A stretch of DNA of 51,353 bases from Gammaproteobacteria bacterium (GCA_020847075.1 JADLCS010000004.1:1-51353), one strand, 5' to 3'; positions 26,680 to 33,834 are shown, counted from the stretch's first letter. Notes: generated from the letters alone by a model not told the origin. Numbers and translations are program-made.

Positions 26680-27456
26680 ATGAGCGCCACCAAAGGTTTC
26701 CGCCAGATCAACCCCGATCTCTTCGGGTCCGCGCGCAGGCGCAAGGGGAAGACGCGCCGGCCTCCCGTCCGCCGTTTTCTCGCCTGGACGGCGGGCATCC
26801 TGTGCGCGCTGTTCCTCGGTTTCAATCTGTGGGTGCTGGCGCAGCTCTGGTGGTGGAAGGGGCACGACCCGCGCGCCAGCGCCTTCATGGAGGCGCGCCT
26901 CGCGCGTCTGCAGGAGGCCGACCCCGACGCCGGCCTGCATCATCGCTGGGTGCCGTACGATCGCATCTCGATGAATCTCAAGCGCGCCGTGGTCGCGGCC
27001 GAGGACGCGCGCTTCATGGAGCACGAGGGCTTCGACTGGGCAGGCATCGAGGCCGCGCTCGACAAGAACCTGAAGCAGGGCAAACTCGTCGCCGGCGGCT
27101 CCACCATCAGCCAGCAGCTCGCCAAGAACCTGTTTCTGTCCGGCCGGCGCAGCTTCCTGCGCAAGGGCGAGGAGGCGCTGATCACCGTGATGATCGAGGC
27201 CATGTGGAGCAAGCGCCGCATCCTCGAGGTCTATCTCAACGTGGCCGAATGGGGCGAGCGCGTCTACGGCGCCGAGGCCGCCGCGCGCCATTACTACCGT
27301 ATTCCGGCCATCGGCCTCACCGACTGGCAGTCCGCCCGCCTCGCCGCCATGCTCCCGCGCCCGGGCTATTACGAAATCCATGGCAACTCACGCTGGCTCG
27401 GCCTCCGTGCGCGCATGATCTCCCGCTACATGCGCGACGTACGGATACCGGAATGA
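26680..27456 (+). CDS. mtgA: Monofunctional biosynthetic peptidoglycan transglycosylase
   Basis: 258 residues. A GT51 glycosyltransferase that polymerises lipid II into glycan strands. An N-terminal anchor (about 33-57) leads into the periplasmic domain. AAEDARFMEHEGFD at 107-120 holds the catalytic glutamate, and GGSTISQQLAKNLF at 139-152 is the second signature. YLNVAEWGERVYGAEAAARHYY follows. Length is slightly above E. coli MtgA because of a basic N-terminal extension (RRRKGKTRRPPVRR). Its leader contains the loopless palindrome at 26643-26668, which could affect expression; the Shine-Dalgarno (cacgagc) is poor. Confidence 0.95.
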   Translation: MSATKGFRQINPDLFGSARRRKGKTRRPPVRRFLAWTAGILCALFLGFNLWVLAQLWWWKGHDPRASAFMEARLARLQEADPDAGLHHRWVPYDRISMNLKRAVVAAEDARFMEHEGFDWAGIEAALDKNLKQGKLVAGGSTISQQLAKNLFLSGRRSFLRKGEEALITVMIEAMWSKRRILEVYLNVAEWGERVYGAEAAARHYYRIPAIGLTDWQSARLAAMLPRPGYYEIHGNSRWLGLRARMISRYMRDVRIPE

Positions 27457-27468
27457 CCCCATAACCGG

Positions 27469-27558
27469 GCATAACCGGGGACAGACCACGGTTTCCAGCC
27501 TGATACGCCGGAGAATTCTCTGAATACCCTGGAAACCGTGGTCTGTCCCCGGTTATGC
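27469..27558. repeat. Family 2 inverted-repeat element (copy 1)
   Basis: The left arm 27469-27498 (gcataaccggggacag then accacggtttccag) is the exact complement of 27529-27558, a 30-bp stem with a 30-base loop. A partial extra cataaccggg lies between the mtgA stop (27456) and the element. Confidence 0.85.
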
Positions 27559-27605
27559 GGTTGTGATGTCATATCGCTATATTGGTCCTGCTGGAGGTGA
27601 GCATC

Positions 27606-27842
27606 ATGAGCGAAGGAACGTCGAAGCGCGCCACGGTCTATTTCAAGCCGGAGTTGCACAAGGCCATCCGACTAAAGGCCGCGCACACGCACCGGTCCAT
27701 ATCGGACATCGTCAATGATGCCGTGCGCCTGTTCTTGCGCGAAGATCGGGAGGATCTCGCGGCCTTCGAAGATCGTGTCGCCGAACCGGTCATGTCCTAT
27801 GAAGCGCTGCTCAACGATCTGAAGGCGCATGGCAAGCTATGA
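27606..27842 (+). CDS. Ribbon-helix-helix antitoxin (RelB/CopG type)
   Basis: 78 residues. The N-terminal RATVYFKPELHKAIRLKAAH is a ribbon-helix-helix DNA-binding strand and helix. It is followed by SISDIVNDAVRLFL and an acidic C-terminal arm (EDREDLAAFEDRVAEP) suited to wrapping a basic toxin. The ATG at 27606 follows ggaggtga with ideal spacing. The next gene overlaps its end by 14 bases, the normal antitoxin-toxin arrangement with autoregulation by the antitoxin or complex. It directly follows the family 2 element, and it lies upstream of the lower-GC cassette region. Confidence 0.85.
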   Translation: MSEGTSKRATVYFKPELHKAIRLKAAHTHRSISDIVNDAVRLFLREDREDLAAFEDRVAEPVMSYEALLNDLKAHGKL

Positions 27843-28089
27843 ACGGGTTTTCAAACAGTCCGTCGCCGAGGATCTGAGGGATATTCCGAAACAGGATATC
27901 GAGCGAATCCTACAATGCATCCAGGCGCTTACGGATGACGCGCGACCGGCAGGCGGCGAAAAGCTGTCGAGCCAGGAACGTTACCGTGTCCGACAGGGAG
28001 ACTATCGGATCGTTTACGAGATCAGGGACGGCAGGCTCATCGTATTGATCGTCAAGGTTGGGCATCGGCGCGATGTCTATCGAACCTGA
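27829..28089 (+). CDS. RelE/ParE-superfamily toxin
   Basis: 86 residues, starting ASYERVFKQSVAEDLRDIPK and continuing RILQCIQALTDDARPAGGEKL, QERYRVRQGDYRIVYEIRDG and IVLIVKVGHRRDVYR. This is the standard RelE fold sequence, with the conserved RxRxGDYRIVY strand and C-terminal HRRDVY. RelE enzymes cleave mRNA in the ribosome A site; ParE members poison gyrase, and the C-terminal HRRDVYR favours the RelE side. It is translationally coupled to the antitoxin by the 14-base overlap. Confidence 0.88.
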   Translation: MASYERVFKQSVAEDLRDIPKQDIERILQCIQALTDDARPAGGEKLSSQERYRVRQGDYRIVYEIRDGRLIVLIVKVGHRRDVYRT

Positions 28090-28430
28090 TGCCCTCAGGA
28101 AAAATGAGCGGCAGACCTCCGCTTCTCATTCTATGGGTCTCGCTTCATGCACTTCGTTCGCGATCGAGCGGACTCATCACCGCGTTACCACCACGATTGA
28201 GCACATGCGTATCGGTGCGGTAGCTGTAGTGCGGTACCCGAGTGGTCGTGCGGAGTTTCTCCGGCAATGGAGATTTGCTCATGATCGACCTTCCTTGGCG
28301 ACATGATTCCGTTAAGATTCATTTGTCCGCAGGATCTCCATAATCCCTTTGAATAATCAAACGGATAACTGGCATGGATGCGTGTTAGATATAAAACTGC
28401 TACGTTATAACGGAGAATTTTTAAAGGAAC
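28090..28430. other. Stretch without a convincing gene
   Basis: No open frame here has a ribosome binding site or recognisable protein. The 82-codon frame at 28058-28306 overlaps the toxin end and looks random. Base composition falls towards AT at 28320-28430, marking entry into the cassette region. A gttagat heptamer at 28384-28390 fits the attC core consensus, but I could not find a pairing partner. Confidence 0.4.
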
Positions 28431-28487
28431 CGATGGGGTCAGACTCGATTGATCTTTTCGAGCTTTCAATGGAGTCTGACCCCATCG
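28431..28487. repeat. Family 3 inverted-repeat element (copy 1)
   Basis: cgatggggtcagactc (28431-28446) is the exact complement of 28472-28487, with a 25-base loop containing gagctttcaatg. It ends 3 bases before ttaggcgccac, which matches the right end of the attC site at 30278-30364, so it appears to have inserted into or next to an attC site. Confidence 0.8.
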
Positions 28488-28490
28488 ATA

Positions 28491-28501
28491 TTAGGCGCCA
28501 C
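28491..28501 (+). other. Remnant of an attC right end before the DUF938 gene
   Basis: ttaggcgccac at 28491-28501 is identical over 11 bases to the sequence that ends the attC site and opens the cassette at 30359. The rest of the site to the left is replaced by the family 3 element. Confidence 0.5.
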
Positions 28502-28504
28502 ACC

Positions 28505-29113
28505 ATGAGCGACGCTGAAGAACTTCCCGTGTGGCCGGCGGCCGAGCGGAATAAACAGCCGATTTTGGATGTGCTGCGACGAGTGCTCCCGGCCAGTGGG
28601 GTAGTGCTGGAGTTGGCCGCAGCGACGGGGCAGCATGTAGAGCATTTTGCGCGGGCATTGCCGAGTTTGATCTGGCAGCCGAGTGACTTTGATGCAGAGC
28701 ACCTGGTCACGTTGCAAGAGCGCGTGCGGCGGGCGAAGTTGGCGAACTTGCTGCCTCCACTGCGAATTGACGTTACCGAGGCTGACTGGCCAATTACGCA
28801 GGTTACAGCCATATACAATGCCAACATGATCCATATCTCTCCTTGGAGCGTCACCTTGGGTCTCTTCTCGGGAGCGGGACGGCTGCTGTCCTCGGGAGCC
28901 GTGCTCGTCACTTATGGTCCTTACTCGGTAGACGGTCAGCACGTTTCGGACAGCAATCGAACTTTCGACGAATCCTTGAAGTCCCGCAATGCAAGCTGGG
29001 GCGTGCGTGATATCGGAGAGGTTAGCGCAGTCGCCAGCGAATATGGCTTCTCCCTGGAGCAGCGTGTACAAATGCCCGCCAACAACTTTACACTGATCTG
29101 GCGCAAGAATTAG
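28505..29113 (+). CDS. DUF938 SAM-dependent methyltransferase-like protein
   Basis: 202 residues. PAAERNKQPILDVLRRVLP opens the protein. VLELAAATGQHVEHFARALP is motif I with the GxG-like AATGQH, and WQPSDFDAEHL follows. IYNANMIHISPW is typical of DUF938, a methyltransferase-fold family of unknown substrate. The ATG at 28505 is chosen because it follows the attC remnant directly, as cassette genes do, and family similarity begins there. The longer frame from 28349 runs through the repeat and is rejected. GC content is below that of the core genes, consistent with cassette acquisition. Confidence 0.8.
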   Translation: MSDAEELPVWPAAERNKQPILDVLRRVLPASGVVLELAAATGQHVEHFARALPSLIWQPSDFDAEHLVTLQERVRRAKLANLLPPLRIDVTEADWPITQVTAIYNANMIHISPWSVTLGLFSGAGRLLSSGAVLVTYGPYSVDGQHVSDSNRTFDESLKSRNASWGVRDIGEVSAVASEYGFSLEQRVQMPANNFTLIWRKN

Positions 29114-29157
29114 GCGATATCAGGCGCAGAATCGTGAACCTGAACCACGTGGAACCG

Positions 29158-29218
29158 ATGGGGTCAGACTCGATTGGTCTTCCGGTTATGTCGAGCTTTC
29201 AATGGAGTCTGACCCCAT
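29158..29218. repeat. Family 3 inverted-repeat element (copy 2)
   Basis: atggggtcagactc (29158-29171) is the exact complement of 29205-29218. The loop shares gagctttcaatg with copy 1 but has an 8-base insertion (ccggttatg region). The right arm supplies an ATG that opens the small frame at 29202. Confidence 0.8.
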
Positions 29219-29336
29219 TGATACGGAGATACTTGAGAATGTTCTAGATGACTTGAACGAGATCTGTCGTTCGTTAGAGGGGAGACGCATTGAATCCTCG
29301 GCGCAAATGAAATTGGCGCTACATTCCCTGCGATGA
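29202..29336 (+). pseudogene. Truncated cassette gene: 44-codon frame whose start comes from the repeat
   Basis: The frame begins MESDPID inside the family 3 right arm and continues TEILENVLDDLNEICRSLEG then RRIESSAQMKLALHSLR before a TGA at 29334. The non-repeat part has a natural amphipathic-helix composition and ends 8 bases before an attC-like site, as a cassette gene would. The 5' part of the original gene seems to have been lost when the element inserted. No family recognised; whether it is expressed is unknown. Confidence 0.5.
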
Positions 29337-29343
29337 CATAAAA

Positions 29344-29428
29344 GCTAATACCTCGCTGGAGCGCACGCGTGAGGGATAAAGTGCCAAGCTCAAACAGCAA
29401 CGCGCGGTGCTCAGCTCAGTCGTTAGGA
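29344..29428 (+). other. Degenerate attC-like recombination site
   Basis: The left core gctaatacctcgctgg and the right part ending gctcagtcgttagga are imperfect complements with an inner match (gagcgcacgcg versus cgcgcggtgctc). The site lies between two unrelated small genes, 8 bases after one stop and 6 bases before the next ATG, the position expected of an attC. The final heptamer gttagga deviates from the gttrrry consensus at its last base. Confidence 0.5.
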
Positions 29429-29434
29429 ATAATA

Positions 29435-29734
29435 ATGAAAATTACGAATCATGGTCTATTGTCGGTTTTCCTATTATTTTGGCTATCAGAAGCAAATGCT
29501 CGTTATGGAGTGCATACAGGTAAGGTTGCATTGGTACATAGTCCAAACTGGGTGGTGATTATTATTTTCTCAGTAGGTGCAGTATTTATGCTCTTCTTTT
29601 TAAGGATGGTATTTGAGGATTACAGGAATGTCATCGATAGTAAAGAAAAACGAAATGGATATTTTTTGAAGGCATTAGGAGTATTTGGCTTTGTTGGTTG
29701 CTTATATCTCGTATTTAATGCGGCTTTTGGTTGA
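29435..29734 (+). CDS. Small AT-rich membrane protein, probable integron cassette gene
   Basis: 99 residues, visibly AT-rich and unlike the flanking genome. It has an N-terminal hydrophobic segment that may be a signal or anchor (HGLLSVFLLFWLSEANA), a second helix (WVVIIIFSVGAVFMLFFL) and a third (ALGVFGFVGCLYLVFNAAF), with charged loops between (EDYRNVIDSKEKRNG). The ATG at 29435 follows the attC-like site by 6 bases; an in-frame ATG at 29369 would run through that site and is rejected. No family recognised. The following 95 bases hold no clear attC. Confidence 0.6.
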   Translation: MKITNHGLLSVFLLFWLSEANARYGVHTGKVALVHSPNWVVIIIFSVGAVFMLFFLRMVFEDYRNVIDSKEKRNGYFLKALGVFGFVGCLYLVFNAAFG

Positions 29735-29829
29735 TAGATTGATTTTTCGAGAATCGATTAGGAATTTTGTTGAACATGGTAGTAATAGCAATCGGTATAA
29801 CGATCGCAGTGGCTAGCTTTTGAAGAGAT

Positions 29830-30267
29830 ATGGCCGAGGTCAACGAAACAACGCCCTATGGAATATGGAGATATGGGGATGATTATCGGAAGGCAGCGGT
29901 ATACGTTTTGACTCAGTATCCCAACCAGCCTTTCGTTCCTTATTTTTCATTGCTGGGTCAATCAATAGAGCTTTCTCTAAAAGCATTTCTCTTGACCCAA
30001 GGTGTTGCGCTTGAAGACCTCAAGAACAAATTTCGTCACGATCTCAAGGCACTTGTGGAAGAGGCGCGGAAGCGAGGAATAGAATCGAACGTCACACTCA
30101 CAGATGCTCATTGGGCTGTAATAGTCTTGATGAACGATGAGTATAAGACTAAGCGATATCATTATATACGTACAGGAATGATGATAGTTCCAGATCTGCG
30201 ACTTGTACTTGAGGCAGCTGAACAGTTATGCGGAGGCCTCGAATCAATCTGCAAAGAGCGCGGCTAG
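29830..30267 (+). CDS. HEPN-like protein, probable integron cassette gene
   Basis: 145 residues. FSLLGQSIELSLKAFLLTQG followed by NKFRHDLKALVEEARKRG resembles the first helices of HEPN-type proteins, including an Arg-His pair in FRHDL near where HEPN nucleases have their RxxxxH. The rest (AHWAVIVLMNDEYKTKRYHY) is also helical. HEPN proteins are often RNases in toxin or defence systems, but the motif is not canonical, so function is only suggested. GC is low. Its stop is 10 bases before a well-formed attC, placing it as the body of a cassette. Confidence 0.55.
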   Translation: MAEVNETTPYGIWRYGDDYRKAAVYVLTQYPNQPFVPYFSLLGQSIELSLKAFLLTQGVALEDLKNKFRHDLKALVEEARKRGIESNVTLTDAHWAVIVLMNDEYKTKRYHYIRTGMMIVPDLRLVLEAAEQLCGGLESICKERG

Positions 30268-30277
30268 TGCTAGAAAC

Positions 30278-30364
30278 TCCTAACAATCGCATGCACTCGG
30301 ACAGCAAAAAGCGCCATTCCTTCGTCGCTCTGCTTTTTGCTGCCGGTAATGCATGGCGTTAGGC
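30278..30364 (+). other. Integron attC recombination site
   Basis: An 87-base imperfect palindrome. tcctaacaatcgcatgca at the left pairs with tgcatggcgttaggc at the right, and the inner ggacagcaaaaagc pairs with gctttttgctgcc around a short variable tip. The right core gttaggc (30358-30364) fits the gttrrry consensus. It separates the HEPN-like gene from the glycosylase gene, with spacings of 10 and 8 bases. This is the best attC in the window. Confidence 0.85.
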
Positions 30365-30372
30365 GCCACTTC

Positions 30373-30813
30373 ATGCGTCTCTGGTCACTGCATCCCAGAT
30401 ACCTGGACGCGCAAGGCCTGGTCGCGCTGTGGCGTGAGGCCCTGTTGGCCAAAGCCGTTCTTCGTGGCGAGACGCGGGGGTACCTCCATCATCCGCAACT
30501 GGAGCGATTCAAGGCGCACCCCCATCCGCGCACGGCCATGAACTCGTACCTGGCGACTATCTACGACGAGGCCATGCAGCGCGGTTACAGCTTCAACCGT
30601 TCCAAAGTCGGGCCGGTCAGGAAAGTCCTCCCTATCCCGGTAACATCGGGTCAACTCGCGTATGAGTGGCAACACTTGCAGCGCAAGCTCGCGGTGCGCA
30701 GTCCGCATGTCCTGTCGCGCTGGGACGAAGTGGCTCTTCCAGGCTGCCACCCACTATTTCGTCGCAGGTCTGGCCCGATGGCATCGTGGGAGCGGGCGTC
30801 GGATGGCGCCTGA
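30373..30813 (+). CDS. Pyrimidine dimer DNA glycosylase (endonuclease V type), in cassette position
   Basis: 146 residues from the ATG at 30373. MRLWSLHPRYLDAQGLVALW opens the protein, as in the T4 endonuclease V-like Pyr_excise family. It continues with ALLAKAVLRGETRGYLHHPQ, FKAHPHP and RSKVGPVRKVLPIPVTSGQL. These enzymes excise UV-induced pyrimidine dimers. The start lies 8 bases after the attC core and the stop lies within a second attC-like half site. The C-terminal ~20 residues (FRRRSGPMASWERASDGA) still fit the family, so the gene looks intact. Confidence 0.82.
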   Translation: MRLWSLHPRYLDAQGLVALWREALLAKAVLRGETRGYLHHPQLERFKAHPHPRTAMNSYLATIYDEAMQRGYSFNRSKVGPVRKVLPIPVTSGQLAYEWQHLQRKLAVRSPHVLSRWDEVALPGCHPLFRRRSGPMASWERASDGA

Positions 30814-30855
30814 CAATTCATTCGAGCCGACACCGCTTTACGGCGCGACTTGGTC
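30811..30855 (+). other. Degenerate attC-like site after the glycosylase gene
   Basis: tgacaattcattcgagccga then caccgctttacggcgcgact closely resembles the left and tip portions of common attC sites. The inner gccgacaccg/cggcgcgac can fold back. The expected right core (gttrrry) is not present, so the site is probably decayed and marks the end of the cassette cluster. Confidence 0.55.
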
Positions 30856-31099
30856 CTCGTGAAACTGATCCCTTGTCGCCGGCGGTTCGCTGCACAGCCG
30901 CCACTCAATCGAAGCTCAGGGCACGAGCCATGGACATCCCGGACCATTTGTGTCGCACAGCAATAGTGCAGATGGCCGCTCCAAAGTCGATTTCAGTGCA
31001 TCATCGGTCGTTACCCGATGTTTGGAAAATCGGGTCTCGAAGAAACTAATTAATTGTATTCGCATCATCTTTCCCTCCTTTGTCGCCGGCATGAACGTC

Positions 31100-31116
31100 C
31101 TGGCACGATTTCTGTA
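31100..31116 (+). promoter_or_regulatory. Candidate sigma-54 promoter for nirBD
   Basis: ctggcacgatttctgta matches the -24 element (tggcacg) perfectly and the -12 element partly (ctgta against ttgca). It lies 92 bases upstream of the leader terminator. In Klebsiella the nasF operon uses a sigma-54, NtrC-activated promoter, so this fits the gene content. No convincing NtrC dyad was identified upstream. Otherwise 30856-31295 contains no gene. Confidence 0.5.
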
Positions 31117-31207
31117 ACGCACAGCATGCGACGCTTTCGACCTTCGGCCTGACCCGGCGCCGGTCGCGACAAGCGGTTCGCTACAGAGAAATTGATCAGG
31201 TAATGGA

Positions 31208-31242
31208 GCCTGCATCCCCAATCCGGGGGCGCGGGCTTTTTT
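31208..31242 (+). terminator. Leader terminator (attenuator) upstream of nirB
   Basis: gcctgcatcccc (31208-31219) pairs with gggggcgcgggc (31225-31236) in 11 of 12 positions counting G-U, with a 5-base loop, followed by six T. It is located 54 bases before the nirB ATG and after the candidate promoter, so transcripts would stop here unless antiterminated. The natural antiterminator is the NasR protein encoded three genes downstream. A small stem gcga/tcgc at 31166-31181 lies upstream and may be part of the NasR target; I could not confirm the paired hexaloops. Confidence 0.75.
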
Positions 31243-31295
31243 GTCTCCTGGTCAAAGGTTCATCCCAGGGTTTGATTAAGAATAGAGAGTCGGCA

Positions 31296-33815
31296 ATGCA
31301 GGCACGAAAGATAGTCATCGTCGGTAACGGCATGGTGGGTCACTACTACGCGGAGAAACTGGCCGCGCTGCCCGGTCCGTTCGAGATCACGGTGATCGGC
31401 GCCGAGCCGCGCCCGGCGTACGACCGGGTCCATCTGTCGGAGATCTTCGCCGGAAAGAAACCCGAGGACCTGGCCCTGGCCAGCCGCGCGCGGTATCGGG
31501 CGCTCGGCATTCAGGCGATCTTAGGCGAGGCCGTGGTCGCGATCGACCGCGGGGCCAAGACGGTGACGACCGCGCTGGGGCGGCGTTTCGCCTACGACAC
31601 GCTGGTGCTGGCGACCGGCTCCTATCCCTACGTGCCGCCCATCCCCGGCGCGGACCGGCCCGAATGCCTGGTCTACCGGACCATCGACGATCTGGGACTG
31701 ATCCGGGTCCAGGCCCAGGCCTCGCGGTCGGCGGCGGTGATCGGCGGCGGCCTGCTCGGGCTCGAATGCGCCAACGCGCTCAAGCATCTCGGCCTCGAGA
31801 CCCACGTGGTCGAATTCGCCCCGGGCCTCATGAACGTGCAGCTCGATCCGCGCGGCAGCCAGTTCCTGCGGCGGATGATCGAGGCGCTGGACGTGAAGGT
31901 GCATACCGGGAAGGCCACGACGAAGATCGTGTCCGGAGACTCGCACCGGCTGAAGATGCAGTTCGCCGACAAGGGCGGCCTGGACACGGACATGATCGTC
32001 TTCTCCGCCGGCATCCGTCCCCAGGACACGCTGGCGCGCGAGGCGGGCCTGCGCGTCGGTGAGCGGGGCGGCATCGTCGTCGATTATCACTGCCGCACCA
32101 GCGATTCCGACATCTACGCCATCGGCGAATGCGCCCTGGCGGGCAACCGCATCTACGGGTTGGTCGCGCCCGGCTATCGCATGGCCGACGCCGCGCTCAG
32201 CCAGTTGACCGAGGAAAAGATCCCCTTTACCGGCGCCGACATGAGCACCAAGCTGAAGCTGCTGGGCGTGGACGTCGGTTCCATCGGCGACGCCCAGGGC
32301 CAGGCGCCGGGCGGGCTCAGCTATGAATACGCCAACGAGAAAAAGAACGTCTACAAGCGCATCAACGTCTCCGCGGACGGCGTAAAACTTTTGGGCGCGG
32401 TGCTGGTCGGCGACTGCGCGGACTACGATACCCTGCTGCAGTACTACCTCAACGGCATCGCCCTGCCCGAGGACCCGGAGGCGCTGATCCTGCCCGGTCG
32501 GGTCGATACGCCGGTGCTGAGCGCCGCCAGCCTGCCGGATTCCGCCATCCTCTGTTCCTGCCACAACGTCACCAAGGGCGCCATCATCCACGCCATGGAC
32601 GGCGGCGCCCTATCGCTCGCCGCCGTCAAGGCCGCCACCGCCGCCAGCACCGGCTGCGGGGGGTGCGCGGCGCTGCTGAAGGGCGTGGTGGACGCGGAGC
32701 TCGCGGCGCGGGGTGTGGAGGTCGACAACCATATATGCGAACACTTCCGGTTTTCCCGGCAGGAACTGTTCCATATCTGCCGGGTGGAGGGCATCCGCAC
32801 CTTCGCCGGCCTGCTGGAAAGTCACGGGCGTGGCCGCGGCTGTGACATCTGCAAGCCCGCGGTCGCGTCCATCCTGGCCTCCCTGTGGAACGAGCATGTG
32901 CTGAAGCAGGAGCACGTCGGCCTGCAGGATACCAATGATACCTTCCTCGCCAACATGCAGAAGGACGGCACCTATTCGGTGGTGCCGCGCATCCCGGGCG
33001 GGGAGATCACGCCGGATCAGTTGCGCGTGATCGCCGACGTCGCGAAGAGATACGACCTCTACACCAAGATCACCGGCGGGCAGCGCATCGACCTGTTCGG
33101 CGCGCGTCTCGATCAGCTCCCCCATATCTGGCGCGAGCTGGTGGATGCCGGTTTCGAGACCGGTCACGCCTACGGCAAGGCCCTGCGCACGGTGAAGTCC
33201 TGCGTCGGCAGCACCTGGTGTCGCTACGGCGTGCAGGACAGCGTGGCGATGGCGCTGCTCATCGAAAACCGCTACAAGGGTCTGCGTGCCCCGCACAAGA
33301 TCAAGTCCGCCGTCTCCGGCTGCACGCGCGAGTGCGCCGAGGCGCAGTCCAAGGACTTCGGCGTGATCGCCACCGAGCGCGGCTGGAATCTCTACGTCTG
33401 CGGCAACGGCGGCATGCGGCCGCGGCACGCGGACCTGTTCGCTACCGATCTCGACGACGTCACGCTGATCCGCTACATCGACCGCTTCCTGATGTTCTAC
33501 ATCCGCACGGCGGAGCGCCTGCAGCGCACCTCGGTGTGGCTGGACAAGCTGGAGGGCGGCCTCGACTACCTGAAGCAGGTGGTCATCGAGGACAGGCTGG
33601 GCATCGCCGCGGAGCTGGAGGCGCAGATGTCCGGCATCGTCGACAGCTATCGCTGCGAGTGGAAGGCCACCCTGGAGGATCCGGAAAAGCTGAAGCGCTT
33701 CCGCCAGTTCGTCAACAGCGGCGAGCCCGATGCCGGCGTGGTGTTCGTGCGCGAGCGCGGCCAGCCGCGCCCCGCCACGAGGGCGGAACGGGAAGCGCTG
33801 CAAACGACCGGCTGA
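31296..33815 (+). CDS. nirB: Assimilatory nitrite reductase [NAD(P)H], large subunit
   Basis: 839 residues. It reduces nitrite to ammonium with electrons from NAD(P)H through FAD, Fe-S and siroheme. Order: N-terminal FAD/NAD-binding domain (IVIVGNGMVGHYYAEKL; AAVIGGGLLGLECANAL), then a BFD-like [2Fe-2S] domain with C420, C422, C454 and C457. The siroheme/4Fe-4S domain has C636, C642, C676 and C680 (CVGSTWC; SGCTRECAEAQ). The start at 31296 is preceded by gagagt; a longer frame from 31203 crosses the leader terminator and is rejected. nirD follows after 19 bases. No nitrate reductase gene is nearby. Confidence 0.96.
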   Translation: MQARKIVIVGNGMVGHYYAEKLAALPGPFEITVIGAEPRPAYDRVHLSEIFAGKKPEDLALASRARYRALGIQAILGEAVVAIDRGAKTVTTALGRRFAYDTLVLATGSYPYVPPIPGADRPECLVYRTIDDLGLIRVQAQASRSAAVIGGGLLGLECANALKHLGLETHVVEFAPGLMNVQLDPRGSQFLRRMIEALDVKVHTGKATTKIVSGDSHRLKMQFADKGGLDTDMIVFSAGIRPQDTLAREAGLRVGERGGIVVDYHCRTSDSDIYAIGECALAGNRIYGLVAPGYRMADAALSQLTEEKIPFTGADMSTKLKLLGVDVGSIGDAQGQAPGGLSYEYANEKKNVYKRINVSADGVKLLGAVLVGDCADYDTLLQYYLNGIALPEDPEALILPGRVDTPVLSAASLPDSAILCSCHNVTKGAIIHAMDGGALSLAAVKAATAASTGCGGCAALLKGVVDAELAARGVEVDNHICEHFRFSRQELFHICRVEGIRTFAGLLESHGRGRGCDICKPAVASILASLWNEHVLKQEHVGLQDTNDTFLANMQKDGTYSVVPRIPGGEITPDQLRVIADVAKRYDLYTKITGGQRIDLFGARLDQLPHIWRELVDAGFETGHAYGKALRTVKSCVGSTWCRYGVQDSVAMALLIENRYKGLRAPHKIKSAVSGCTRECAEAQSKDFGVIATERGWNLYVCGNGGMRPRHADLFATDLDDVTLIRYIDRFLMFYIRTAERLQRTSVWLDKLEGGLDYLKQVVIEDRLGIAAELEAQMSGIVDSYRCEWKATLEDPEKLKRFRQFVNSGEPDAGVVFVRERGQPRPATRAEREALQTTG

Positions 33816-33834
33816 TGCGAGGAGAACGACGAGG

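Noticed and set aside
28058-28306. 82-codon frame after the RelE toxin
   Set aside because: Overlaps the toxin end, no ribosome binding site, random-looking composition.
28384-28390. Additional attC core (gttagat)
   Set aside because: Fits the heptamer consensus, but no complementary left core or stem could be found upstream.
29735-29829. attC between the small membrane protein and the HEPN-like gene
   Set aside because: The sequence has no matching pair of core heptamers or long palindrome, so the two genes may share one cassette.
28505-30813. Integron integrase or attI
   Set aside because: No tyrosine recombinase gene or attI-like sequence is seen in the window.
31203-31295. Longer NirB start
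   Set aside because: It would translate through the leader terminator hairpin; NirB homology starts at MQARKIVIVGNG.
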